Origin: Micromonospora sp. BL4
GTDB taxonomy: Bacteria > Actinomycetota > Actinomycetes > Mycobacteriales > Micromonosporaceae
Direction of reading: 5' to 3'
Assembly (NCBI RefSeq): GCF_003667505.1
Contig: NZ_RCVJ01000086.1
Span: forward strand, 1 to 36,028
DNA: 36,028 nt
This document shows positions 27,082 to 34,893 of this stretch, one piece after another (position 1 is the stretch's first letter; the number at the start of each line of letters is the position of its first letter). The notes under the pieces were generated by a model that made no database searches, had not been told where the DNA came from, and was given only the letters and a program-made list of their open reading frames with translations. Made by a program: the position numbers and the translations under genes.

Positions 27082-27094
27082 CGGTGACATGTCA
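27054..27094. promoter_or_regulatory. Two TGACATGTCA operators, centres 31 bp apart
   Basis: The identical 10-bp palindromes at 27054-27063 and 27085-27094 sit on the same helix face (about three turns). Their extended forms, GTTGACATGTCATC and the inverted GGTTGACATGTCACC, share the consensus GTTGACATGTCAYC. One covers the -35 box and the other the start codon of the PPOX gene, as expected for a MarR repressor controlling both divergent genes. Confidence 0.72.
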
Positions 27095-27505
27095 ACCAAC
27101 CGCCTGTGGGAGCTGTTCGGCGAACGGGGACGCGGGGCGCTGGTCACCCTGCGCCGGGACGGCCGACCCCAGCTGTCCAACCTCGACTACCTGGCCGAGC
27201 CGGGGCTGATCCGCTGCTCCACCACGGGAGATCGGGCGAAGGTGCGCAACCTGCGCCGCGATCCCCGGGCCAGCTTCCACGTGACCACGCCGGATGGTGG
27301 CGCGTACGCGGTCGCCGACGGGACCGTGACCCTCACCGAGCCGGCCGCGGCCACCGCCGACGCGACGGTCGACGAGCTGGTCGAGGTCTACCGGCGGATT
27401 CGCGGCGACCACCCGGACTGGGCGGACTACCGCGCCGCCATGGTCGCCGACGGGCGGCTCGTCATCCGCCTCCACGTGCACCGGGTGTACGGCTGGCGGC
27501 CGTGA
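27089..27505 (+). CDS. PPOX-class (F420/FMN-binding split barrel) oxidoreductase
   Basis: A 138-residue protein of the pyridoxamine 5'-phosphate oxidase-like split-barrel superfamily, most like actinobacterial F420-dependent members: LVTLRRDGRPQLSNLDYLAEPGLIRCSTTGDRAKVRNLRRDPRASFHV, then a GTVTLTE strand and a C-terminal LVIRLHVHRVYGWRP. These enzymes reduce or bind small molecules using F420 or flavin and form homodimers. The particular substrate cannot be read. ATG 27089 is fixed by the promoter and by conservation. It is divergent from marR and appears to be under its control. Confidence 0.85.
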   Translation: MSTNRLWELFGERGRGALVTLRRDGRPQLSNLDYLAEPGLIRCSTTGDRAKVRNLRRDPRASFHVTTPDGGAYAVADGTVTLTEPAAATADATVDELVEVYRRIRGDHPDWADYRAAMVADGRLVIRLHVHRVYGWRP

Positions 27506-27557
27506 CACCCGGCCGGTCCGGTGCCGGTCCGCCGGGGCCGCTGACTAGGGTCTGAGC

Positions 27558-28637
27558 ATGGTCGCAACTATCCGGTACGAGGACATCGTCAAGGTCCCGA
27601 AGGCGCTGCTGCACGACCACCTCGACGGTGGGCTGCGGCCGGCCACGATCGTCGAGCTGGCCGCGGAGGTGGGTCACGAACTGCCCACCACCGACCCGGA
27701 GGCGTTGGGGCGCTGGTTCGTCGACGCGGCCGACTCCGGCTCGCTGGAGCGCTACCTGGAGACGTTCGCGCACACCGTGGCGGTCATGCAGACCGCGCCG
27801 GCGCTGCGCCGGGTGGCCCGCGAGTGCGCGCTGGACCTGGCCGCCGACGGGGTGGTCTACGCCGAGGTGCGGTTCGCCCCGGAGCAGCACCTGGAACGCG
27901 ACCTGAGCCTGGACGAGGTGGTCGAGGCGGTGCTGGCCGGCTTCGCCGAGGGCGCCGCGCAAGCCGTCGAGGCGGGCCTGAGCATCCGGGTGGGCACCCT
28001 GCTCACCGCGATGCGGCACGCGGCCCGCTCGCAGGAGATCGCCGAGCTGGCGGTGCGGCACCGGGACTCGGGGGTGGTGGGCTTCGACATCGCCGGCGCC
28101 GAGGCGGGTTTCCCACCCACCCGGCACCTGGACGCCTTCGAGTATCTCCAGCGGGAGAACTTCCACTTCACCATCCACGCCGGCGAGGCGTTCGGCCTGC
28201 CGTCGATCTGGCAGGCGATCCAGTGGTGCGGCGCGGACCGGCTCGGCCACGGGGTGCGGATCGTGGACGACATCACCCCCGGCAGCGTGCCGGTGCTCGG
28301 CCGGCTGGCCGCGTACGTCCGGGACAAGCGGATCCCGCTGGAGCTGTGCCCGTCGTCGAACGTGCAGACCGGAGCGGTGGACTCGATCGCGGACCACCCG
28401 ATCGGCCTGTTGCGGGACCTGCGGTTCCGGGTCACCGTCAACACCGACAACCGGCTGATGAGCGGCACGTCGATGTCCCGGGAGATGGCCCTGCTGGTGG
28501 AGACGTTCGGCTACGGCTGGCGGGAGTTGCAGTGGTTCACCATCAACGCGATGAAGAGTGCCTTCATCCCGTTCGACGAGCGGCTGCGGATCATCGATGA
28601 GGTGATCAAGCCGGCGTACGCGAAGCTGCTGGCCTGA
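27558..28637 (+). CDS. add: Adenosine deaminase
   Basis: Hydrolyses adenosine or deoxyadenosine to inosine or deoxyinosine. The 359-residue metal-dependent hydrolase has the N-terminal zinc motif [12 protein letters not shown] (H19, H21), [12 protein letters not shown] with H207 and E210, the [13 protein letters not shown] segment, and [15 protein letters not shown] with D297. All catalytic residues are present and the length is standard. ATG 27558 is preceded by a TAGGGT -10 box six bases away and by no ribosome binding site, so it is probably leaderless. It converges with the uridine kinase-like gene, leaving four bases between stops. It belongs functionally with cdd, deoA and the nucleoside importer. 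Confidence 0.94.
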   Translation: MVATIRYEDIVKVPKALLHDHLDGGLRPATIVELAAEVGHELPTTDPEALGRWFVDAADSGSLERYLETFAHTVAVMQTAPALRRVARECALDLAADGVVYAEVRFAPEQHLERDLSLDEVVEAVLAGFAEGAAQAVEAGLSIRVGTLLTAMRHAARSQEIAELAVRHRDSGVVGFDIAGAEAGFPPTRHLDAFEYLQRENFHFTIHAGEAFGLPSIWQAIQWCGADRLGHGVRIVDDITPGSVPVLGRLAAYVRDKRIPLELCPSSNVQTGAVDSIADHPIGLLRDLRFRVTVNTDNRLMSGTSMSREMALLVETFGYGWRELQWFTINAMKSAFIPFDERLRIIDEVIKPAYAKLLA

Positions 28638-28641
28638 GTGC

Positions 28642-29244
28642 TCAGTCGTGCGGGTGGCCGGCGAGCAGGCTGGCCACCCGCCGCAGCACCTCCCGGGCCC
28701 GGGCAGCCTCCGCACCCAGCCCGGTCTGTCGGCGCAGCACCGCAGGCTCCGCGCGCAGCAGCGCCACCCCGCGCCGGACCAGCACCCGCGGCGCCTTGCG
28801 CTGCTCGGACAGGTCGCGGGCCAGCCGGCGGACGAAGGTCGCCCCGCGCGGACGGCGCAGCGCGTACGCGCCGGCGAGCAGCCCCCGACGACGACATTCC
28901 TCGACGATCTCGGCGGCGAAGATCCCTTCAGCCACGAAAATTGGCGATCCGGCGACGTCAAATGGCCGGGTGGCCACCCTTCGATCCGCGCCGATCGCAT
29001 AAACCGGCACATCGGCTCGGCCCTCACGCGCCAGTCGAGCAATCGTTTCCACCGCGGTCAGGGCGTCCCACGACTCGGGTGATTCCCAATCCACCTGGCC
29101 GTTTCGTAGCGGCAACGTAGGGTCATCGCCGTCTTTGTAGAAGTCGTCCAGGCAGAGCACTGGCAACCCGGTTTGCTGCGCTATGTACGACTTTCCGGAG
29201 CCAGAAGGGCCGGCGAGCAGGACAACGCGGTGCGGATGTTTCAT
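28642..29244 (-). CDS. Uridine kinase-like P-loop kinase
   Basis: A 200-residue P-loop kinase resembling actinobacterial uridine kinases. Walker A is GPSGSGKS (residues 12-19), followed by LDDFYKDGDDPTLP, which matches the substrate-binding DDFY of uridine/cytidine kinases, then VDWESPESWD and VAEGIFAAEIV (Walker B region). It would phosphorylate nucleosides to monophosphates and so complete the salvage set. The C-terminal half is Arg/Ala-rich and less typical. The 5' half uses more A/T at wobble positions than neighbours. Start ATG 29244 has AAGG a few bases upstream. Substrate is inferred from the motif and context. Confidence 0.82.
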   Translation of the reverse strand: MKHPHRVVLLAGPSGSGKSYIAQQTGLPVLCLDDFYKDGDDPTLPLRNGQVDWESPESWDALTAVETIARLAREGRADVPVYAIGADRRVATRPFDVAGSPIFVAEGIFAAEIVEECRRRGLLAGAYALRRPRGATFVRRLARDLSEQRKAPRVLVRRGVALLRAEPAVLRRQTGLGAEAARAREVLRRVASLLAGHPHD

Positions 29245-29363
29245 TACCTTCAGTTACTCCGACCAGACGGACTGCTATCAAATCGCATCAACATCTCATC
29301 ACACCTTCGGCGGGTGACAACCTGGGCTTTCTTCTTGCCGGGCGGCGTGATGGAATCTCGGGG

Positions 29364-29406
29364 GTCCGACCCGCCGGGTCGGACGCTGGGCGTTGCCCGG
29401 GGCAAC
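29364..29406 (+). promoter_or_regulatory. Two perfect palindromes upstream of the conservon
   Basis: GTCCGACCC-GCC-GGGTCGGAC (29364-29384) and GTTGCC-CGG-GGCAAC (29392-29406) are seven bases apart. The second overlaps a plausible promoter, TTGCCC (29393-29398) with TGTAAT (29417-29422) at 18-base spacing, ahead of the GTG at 29438. They may be operators or leader hairpins. The remainder of the 193-base gap (29245-29363) is relatively AT-rich; a minus-strand TTGATA/GTAACT pair there may drive the kinase gene. Confidence 0.45.
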
Positions 29407-29437
29407 ACGTTCAAGCTGTAATCGCGAGGGCGGTGAC

Positions 29438-32400
29438 GTGAGCAAACGGCCAAAGACGGCGGGCTCCTTCCTGTCGCGGCTGCGCCGGCCGGCCAGCCGG
29501 CTCCGGGACATGCCGATCTGGTCCAAGCTCGGTCTCATCATGATCGTGCCGACCATCGCCACGGTCGTGGTGGGCACCAGTGGTCTGGTCGACCACCTGG
29601 AGACGCTCAACAATGCCAACCGAGCTGGCGACCTGGCCAACCTGTCGAGCTACTCAGGTGACCTGGTCGACACGCTTCAGGATGAGCGGACCGCCGCCGT
29701 GCTGCTGTCGGCGGCGGACGGGCTGCAGCCGAAGGCGCAGTACCAGGAGGCCTTCAACCGGGTGAACACCCGGGTCGACCAGGCGAAGGGACCCTACCTG
29801 CAACAGCGGGCCGAGATCGAGGACCTGCCAGCCAGCCTGGAGGGCCTGCTCGACCAGATCGACCAGGACCTGAAGGACCTGCCGGGCGCCCGCAGCCAGG
29901 TGTTCAACAGCAAGCTCAAGCTCACCGAGACCGTCCAGGCGTACGAGGGCCTGATCAACAGGCTGCTCGCCATCCGTGAGTCGGCCACCCAACTCGCCGG
30001 TGACAACGAGCTGAGCGACCGGATGCGAGCTGCCGCGGCCGTCGCCCGGGAGAAGGAGTTCCTCTCCGTACGCCGGGTCGTCGTGCACCGCGCGTTGGAC
30101 CAGAAGCGGCTGACCCCGGTGCTGCGCACCGACTACATCGCCAGCGGCACCGGCCAGCAGCAGGCGGAGCAGAGTTTCAAGGCCGTCGCCACCCCCGAAG
30201 AGGTTGCGTTCCACGACCAGACGATCGCCGGCGGTGACCGCCGCGAGGCGCAGAACTACATCGGCTGGATGGACGGCAACACCACCGGCGACATGCGCGG
30301 CGCGATCTTCGGTCCGGACCAGTGGGACTCGGCCATGACGGCCAACGCCAAGCTGATCCGCACCGTCGAGACGAGGCTCGACCGCGACGTGGTCGCCGAG
30401 GCCGACAACCTGCGCTCGGACGTCCAGCGTCAGGTTTTCCTGGAGACCGGCCTGCTGCTCAGCATGCTGCTGCTGGCCATCCTCTTCGCCTACCTGGTCG
30501 CCCGCTCGATGGCCCGCTCGCTGCGTGAGCTGCGGCAGGGCGCGCTCTCCGTCGCCCAGTACGGCCTGCCGCAGGCGGTGGCCCGACTGCGCGACCCGCA
30601 GGTCGTCGGGCAGCTCTCCCCGGTGCAGCTGGCCAACCAGATCGCCGAGCCGCTCCCGGTCCGCAGCAAGGACGAGTTCGGTCAGGTGACCGAGGCGTTC
30701 AACGCCGTCCACCTGGAAGCCGTCCGGACGGCCGCCGAGCAGGCGGCGCTGCGCGCCTCCGTCGCGACCATGTTCGTCAACCTGGCCCGCCGTTCGCAGA
30801 TCCTGGTCGACCGCCTCATCGGGCACCTCGACCGGCTGGAGCGCGGCGAGGAGGACCCGGACCGGCTGGCCGAGCTGTTCCAGCTCGACCACCTGGCCAC
30901 CCGGATGCGCCGCAACGACGAGAACCTGCTCGTTCTCGCCGGCGCGGACTCCACCCGTGTGCAGCGCGAGCCGGCGGCGCTCATCGACGTGCTGCGCGCC
31001 GCGCAGTCCGAGGTCGAGCACTACACCCGGATCGAGTTCGGGGTCATCGACCGGGACATCGAGGTCGCCGCGCACGCGGTCAACGACCTGGTGCACCTCG
31101 TCGCCGAGCTGTTCGACAACGCGACCGCGTTCTCGCCGCCGGACTCGCAGGTGATGGTCGAGGCCCGCCGGGTCGGCGACCGCGCCTCGCTCTACGTCGA
31201 GGACCGCGGCATCGGCATCAGCAACGACCAGCTGAACGAGCTCAACGAGCGTCTCGCGACGCCACCGCAGGTGGACGTGGCCGTGTCCCGGATGATGGGC
31301 CTGGTCGTGGTCGCCCGGCTGGCGTCCCGGCACGGGGTGCGGGTCGAGCTGCGCCCCGGCGGTGACCGTGGCACGGTCGCCGACGTGACCCTGCCCACCT
31401 CGGTGCTGGTGCCCCGGGCGCTCTCCGGCCGTGTGCAGCAGCCGCCGGCGCTGCCCGCGGCCGGTGGCCCGCAGCACAACGGCCCGGTGCCGGCCTTCGG
31501 CGCGCTGCCCGCACTGGGCAACGGCCCCCGCCCGAGCGAGTCCGGCAACCAGGTCACCCTCGGCGGTCGTCCGTTCGACCCGGCATCGCGCAACGGCGCC
31601 GGCACCCCCGCCAACACCGGTGCGTACCGTTCGATGCCGGCCTGGTCGGACCTCACCGGTGCGGCGGGCACGAACGGCGGTGACGGGTTCACCCCGCGCA
31701 CGGCCAACGGCCAGCCGATCGACCCGCTGCCGCAGCGCCGCTCCGGCGACGACACTCCGGACGCGGGTCAGCAGCCGGCCATTCCGCGGCAGCTGCCCAG
31801 CAGCCCCGAGGCGCACCCGTACTCGCCGCCTCCGGTCTCCGCGCAGCCCTACTCCGGCGCACCGGTCTCCGCCTCGCCGGCCTCCGGCCAGCCGTACTCC
31901 GCGCAGCCCTACTCGGGTGCGCCGTACGCCGGTCCGCCGGTCTCGGCCGCCCCGTCCTCCGCGCAGCCGTACTCGGCTCCGCCGGCCGGGCACCCGTACT
32001 CCGCTCCGCCGGCCGGTCAGCCCTATTCGGCCCCGCCGGCCGGTCAGCCGTACTCGGCGCCGCCGGCATCGAGTCAGCCGTACTCGGCTCCGCCGGCATC
32101 GAATCAGCCGTACTCGGCGCCGCCGGCCTCCGGCCAGTCGTTCAGCGGCTTCGCGCCCCGATCGGCCCCGCCCGCCCAGACGCCCAACGCCCCCGCTCCG
32201 CCGGCCTGGCCGCCGGTGCCCGGTGGCGACCGCGACGCGGCGACCCCGCCGGTGCCCGAGCGGCTCGCCGCCGCCCTGGACATGACGACGGAGCTGCCAC
32301 GGGTGCAGCGCCCCGCCGAGCAGCCGGCCGCTCCGGCCCAGCCGGCGGCACCGACCGCGGCGGCACCGGCGCAGAGCCGGCCGGCGCCGCAGCAGCCGCA

Positions 32401-33094
32401 GGCCCAGAACCGGCAGCGGTACGCGGACGAGACCATGGAGCTGCCGATCTTCCGGGAGCTCGAGTCGGCCTGGTTCCGTACCCGCCGGCCGGGTCCGGAG
32501 GAGGCGGCGGCCAAGGCGGCCGCACCGGCCGCCCAGCCGGCGGCGAATGGTGGCACAGCGACCCAGCAGTTCGCGACGGTCGAGGCCAGCGGTCCGGCAG
32601 TCCACAAGACACCACCCGGGACGACAGGTAACACACCGATGGCAGACACTCCGACGGCCGGAGGAGCGCCGCGGGACAACGGGTCGACAGCGAACGGGGG
32701 CACCCGCCCCAGCCTCGCCGAGAGCCTGCCGACCCGCCGGCCCCAACAGCAGCAGACCAACGGCTGGCAGACCGCCGCCGACGACGGTTGGCGTGCCGCC
32801 TCGGCAGCGGCCAGCGCGGTCCCGGTGAGCGAGACGACCACGACCGGTCTGCCGAAGCGCAAGCCGATGGCGCAGCTGGTCCCCGGCGCGGTGGAGAAGC
32901 CCACCACCTCGGTCCAGCGGCGTTCCCCGGAGGCGGTCCGTGGCCTGCTCTCCGCCTACCACCGGGGCGTGCAGCGAGGGCGTAGCACCTCGGACAACCC
33001 GACCAGCCCGGAGGCGACTCCGGGAGGGCAGCAATCCTCGCAGTCTGGCTCAGGCCCAGCGGCCGGGAGCGGGCAGAAGGAGCAAGAAGGATGA
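29438..33094 (+). CDS. cvnA: Conservon sensor kinase-like protein CvnA (NIT domain, long disordered tail)
   Basis: A 1218-residue membrane sensor at the head of a conservon. TM1 lies at about 27-46 ([17 protein letters not shown]), an extracytoplasmic nitrate/nitrite-sensing-type helical domain spans about 50-330, and TM2 is at about 333-355. A HAMP-like linker follows, then a kinase-like core with [11 protein letters not shown] (H485), N-box [12 protein letters not shown] (N561) and G-box VEDRGIGIS (D589). Residues from about 670 on are Pro/Ala/Ser/Gln-rich, with tandem PYSAPPA repeats and then a conserved tail (SAWF near 1012, GLPKR and LVPG). GTG 29438 follows a GAGGG ribosome binding site. 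Its stop overlaps cvnB (ATGA). Conservons link such a kinase to a roadblock protein, a DUF742 protein and a small GTPase at the membrane. Confidence 0.9.
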   Translation: MSKRPKTAGSFLSRLRRPASRLRDMPIWSKLGLIMIVPTIATVVVGTSGLVDHLETLNNANRAGDLANLSSYSGDLVDTLQDERTAAVLLSAADGLQPKAQYQEAFNRVNTRVDQAKGPYLQQRAEIEDLPASLEGLLDQIDQDLKDLPGARSQVFNSKLKLTETVQAYEGLINRLLAIRESATQLAGDNELSDRMRAAAAVAREKEFLSVRRVVVHRALDQKRLTPVLRTDYIASGTGQQQAEQSFKAVATPEEVAFHDQTIAGGDRREAQNYIGWMDGNTTGDMRGAIFGPDQWDSAMTANAKLIRTVETRLDRDVVAEADNLRSDVQRQVFLETGLLLSMLLLAILFAYLVARSMARSLRELRQGALSVAQYGLPQAVARLRDPQVVGQLSPVQLANQIAEPLPVRSKDEFGQVTEAFNAVHLEAVRTAAEQAALRASVATMFVNLARRSQILVDRLIGHLDRLERGEEDPDRLAELFQLDHLATRMRRNDENLLVLAGADSTRVQREPAALIDVLRAAQSEVEHYTRIEFGVIDRDIEVAAHAVNDLVHLVAELFDNATAFSPPDSQVMVEARRVGDRASLYVEDRGIGISNDQLNELNERLATPPQVDVAVSRMMGLVVVARLASRHGVRVELRPGGDRGTVADVTLPTSVLVPRALSGRVQQPPALPAAGGPQHNGPVPAFGALPALGNGPRPSESGNQVTLGGRPFDPASRNGAGTPANTGAYRSMPAWSDLTGAAGTNGGDGFTPRTANGQPIDPLPQRRSGDDTPDAGQQPAIPRQLPSSPEAHPYSPPPVSAQPYSGAPVSASPASGQPYSAQPYSGAPYAGPPVSAAPSSAQPYSAPPAGHPYSAPPAGQPYSAPPAGQPYSAPPASSQPYSAPPASNQPYSAPPASGQSFSGFAPRSAPPAQTPNAPAPPAWPPVPGGDRDAATPPVPERLAAALDMTTELPRVQRPAEQPAAPAQPAAPTAAAPAQSRPAPQQPQAQNRQRYADETMELPIFRELESAWFRTRRPGPEEAAAKAAAPAAQPAANGGTATQQFATVEASGPAVHKTPPGTTGNTPMADTPTAGGAPRDNGSTANGGTRPSLAESLPTRRPQQQQTNGWQTAADDGWRAASAAASAVPVSETTTTGLPKRKPMAQLVPGAVEKPTTSVQRRSPEAVRGLLSAYHRGVQRGRSTSDNPTSPEATPGGQQSSQSGSGPAAGSGQKEQEG
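31811..32140 (+). repeat. Tandem PYSAPPA coding repeats in cvnA
   Basis: Units of 27 bp (QPYSAPPAG) pass into units of 30 bp ([10 protein letters not shown] type) at 32045-32074, 32075-32104 and 32105-32134; the first two of these differ at 2 of 30 bases. More degenerate copies extend upstream to about 31811. The array stays in frame and encodes a low-complexity linker. Such arrays are prone to copy-number change. Confidence 0.8.
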
Positions 33095-33495
33095 CAACTA
33101 CGCAGGATCTTGGTTGGCTGCTGGCCAACTTCGCCGACCGGGTGCCCGGTGTCGCGCATGCGGTCGCCGTCTCGGCGGATGGCCTGCTTCTCGCGTCGTC
33201 ACGGGATCTCCCGCGGGACCGGGCCGACCAGCTCGCCGCGATCGCGTCCGGTCTGGTCAGCCTCACCCAGGGAGCGGCCCGCTGCTTCGAGGGAGGCGCC
33301 GTACTGCAGACCGTCGTGGAGATGGACAATGGCTTCCTGTTCCTGATGTCCATCTCGGACGGCTCGTCCTTCGCCGTGTTGGCCGCCCGCAGCTCGGACG
33401 TCGGGCAGGTCGGCTACGAGATGGCGTTGCTGGTCGACCGGGTGGGCGACGCGCTGACCCCGCAGCCGCGTGCGGCCGCGGGCATGCTGGGCTGA
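33091..33495 (+). CDS. cvnB: Roadblock/LC7 domain protein CvnB
   Basis: A 134-residue roadblock/LC7 protein, as found in conservons and similar to MglB, the GTPase regulator of MglA. It reads [59 protein letters not shown] and a C-terminal [29 protein letters not shown], the full family fold. It likely dimerises and modulates CvnD. It starts within the cvnA stop (ATGA), with AAGAAGG upstream, so it is translationally coupled. Confidence 0.93.
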   Translation: MTTTQDLGWLLANFADRVPGVAHAVAVSADGLLLASSRDLPRDRADQLAAIASGLVSLTQGAARCFEGGAVLQTVVEMDNGFLFLMSISDGSSFAVLAARSSDVGQVGYEMALLVDRVGDALTPQPRAAAGMLG

Positions 33496-33593
33496 CGCCT
33501 CGCCGATCGTGAGGTCGGCGCTACTGAAACAACGACAACGACGGGTTTCACCGGTGGGAGCCGGTGCCGGGTACGAAGGAGGTGAGCGGCGAC

Positions 33594-33965
33594 ATGGCCG
33601 ATCGTGACGAACCGACCGGAGCGTTGGTCCGTCCATACGCCGTGACCCGCGGTCGTACCCGTCCCCGGCTCGACATCGCGCTGGAGGCGCTCGTCGAGAC
33701 GACGGTGCGCGGTCGGGCCGCTGCCAATGGCAACGGTGGCCGCGAACACCAGTACATCGCCGCGCTGTGTGACGGACGCGTGCAATCGCTCGCCGAGATC
33801 GCGGCGCGGATGCAGCTCCCGCTCGGTGTGGCCCGGGTGCTCATCGCCGACATGGCGACGGACGGCCTGGTCGCAGTCCACGAGCCGACCATTTTGGACG
33901 ACTCCGACGACGCGGTGGGCACTGAACTGCTGGAGAGGGTGCTGAGTGGACTTCGCAGGCTCTGA
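33594..33965 (+). CDS. cvnC: DUF742 protein CvnC
   Basis: A 123-residue DUF742 protein, the third conservon component. The family features are LVRPYAVTRGRTRPR, a helix-turn-helix-like core (IAALCDGRVQSLAEIAARMQLPLGVARVLIADMATDGLVAVHEP) and LLERVLSGLRRL at the end. Its role is unclear; it may bridge sensor and GTPase. ATG 33594 is favoured, with AAGGAGGT about 11 bases upstream. GTG 33582 overlaps that site and is unlikely. A gap of 98 bases after cvnB holds only short GC-rich stems. Confidence 0.92.
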   Translation: MADRDEPTGALVRPYAVTRGRTRPRLDIALEALVETTVRGRAAANGNGGREHQYIAALCDGRVQSLAEIAARMQLPLGVARVLIADMATDGLVAVHEPTILDDSDDAVGTELLERVLSGLRRL

Positions 33966-34560
33966 CATGTCGCACCGCCCGCCGAACCCGAGTGGGCGCG
34001 TGACGTCGGCGAAGATCGTTATCGCCGGTGGATTCGGCGTCGGTAAGACGACGCTGGTCGGCTCGGTCTCGGAGATCACGCCGCTGACCACCGAGGCCAT
34101 CATGACCTCCGCTGGCGTGGGCGTCGACGACACCCGGCAGGTGCCGGGCAAGACGACGACCACGGTGGCCATGGACTTCGGCCGGATCTCGATCGACCGT
34201 GACCTGATTCTGTACCTGTTCGGTACGCCGGGTCAGACCCGATTCTGGTTCATGTGGGACGAACTGGTCCGGGGCGCCATCGGTGCGGTCGTGCTGGTGG
34301 ATACCCGCCGGCTGGCGGACTGCTTCGCGGCGATCGATTTCTTCGAGCACCGGCGGCTGCCGTACCTGGTGGCCATCAACTGCTTCGACGGGATGCAGTA
34401 CCACGATCCGCAGGACGTTCGGGACGCGCTGGCGATCTCGAGCGACGTGCCGGTGGTGGCCTGCGACGCCCGCAACCGGGAGTCGACGAAGCACGTGCTG
34501 ATCTCGCTGGTCGAGTACGTGCTCACCATGCGGCGTACGCGCGCCGTCGCTCCGGCCTGA
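33946..34560 (+). CDS. cvnD: Conservon GTPase CvnD (MglA-like/ATP-GTP binding)
   Basis: A 204-residue small GTPase. The P-loop GGFGVGKTTLVGSVSE is near residue 28. TSAGVGVDDTRQVPGKTTTTVAMDFGRI carries the switch-region Thr residues, LYLFGTPGQTRFWFMW is the G3 motif (the DxxG Asp is replaced within FGTPGQ, as is normal for this family), and VAINCFD takes the place of NKxD. GTG 33946 is chosen because GGAGAGG lies seven bases upstream and the family typically starts MDFAS; it overlaps cvnC by 20 bases. ATG 33967 is an alternative. It is followed by a strong terminator, so no cytochrome P450 belongs to this conservon. Confidence 0.93.
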   Translation: MDFAGSDMSHRPPNPSGRVTSAKIVIAGGFGVGKTTLVGSVSEITPLTTEAIMTSAGVGVDDTRQVPGKTTTTVAMDFGRISIDRDLILYLFGTPGQTRFWFMWDELVRGAIGAVVLVDTRRLADCFAAIDFFEHRRLPYLVAINCFDGMQYHDPQDVRDALAISSDVPVVACDARNRESTKHVLISLVEYVLTMRRTRAVAPA

Positions 34561-34571
34561 CCGGACGATTC

Positions 34572-34605
34572 GCGCCCGGTGGTGGCTCCGGCCGCCACCG
34601 GGCGC
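34572..34605 (+). terminator. Strong hairpin terminator after cvnD
   Basis: GCGCCCGGTGG (34572-34582) pairs perfectly with CCACCGGGCGC (34595-34605), and the stem extends further with a G-U pair. It lies 11 bases past the cvnD stop. There is no U-run. Confidence 0.7.
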
Positions 34606-34837
34606 TGAGTGCTGTCCGGGGTCGTCTACGTAACGCCCGGCGTGGACGTTCGACGGTTCGGGCTGGGCGTCGGCTCGACCTCGGGGGCGCTCCAACGCGC
34701 CTCAGACGGCCGTACGCCGGTCGTGCCGTGCTGCCCCTGCCCCGGGTAGCAGCATCACCCGACGCCGCCGCTCCGCGGGGATCAGGCGGGCCAGCCGGTG
34801 GGCCACGCCAGCGGCACGACCGCCATCGCAGCCCCGG
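34606..34837. other. Gap between converging conservon genes, no gene seen
   Basis: I see no gene with normal codon bias on either strand. A TGCTGC/GCAGCA stem (34729-34734, 34749-34754) is the only other structure noted. In particular there are no roadblock, DUF742 or GTPase genes downstream of the minus-strand kinase. Confidence 0.5.
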
Positions 34838-34871
34838 CCCGGGTGCCGCCGATCAGGGGCGTGCACCCGGG
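34838..34871 (-). terminator. Hairpin terminator for the minus-strand CvnA-like gene
   Basis: CCCGGGTG (34838-34845) and CACCCGGG (34864-34871) are perfect arms, with an inner CGCC/GGCG stem. The hairpin ends 22 bases beyond the stop codon at 34894. Confidence 0.6.
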
Positions 34872-34893
34872 TGGAAGGCCGGTCGGCCGGAGG

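Noticed and set aside
26396..27088. A long plus-strand frame running through marR into the PPOX gene
   Set aside because: The part before 27089 is antisense to marR. Conservation and the promoter position place the real start at 27089.
31966..32134. Regular 27-30 bp repeats considered as a CRISPR array
   Set aside because: Units are directly contiguous with no unique spacers, stay in frame and encode PYSAPPA peptides inside cvnA.
29654..33034. A 1126-codon open frame on the minus strand opposite cvnA
   Set aside because: Same reasons: no motifs, composition dictated by the antisense of a biased gene, and the sense frame has clear kinase motifs.
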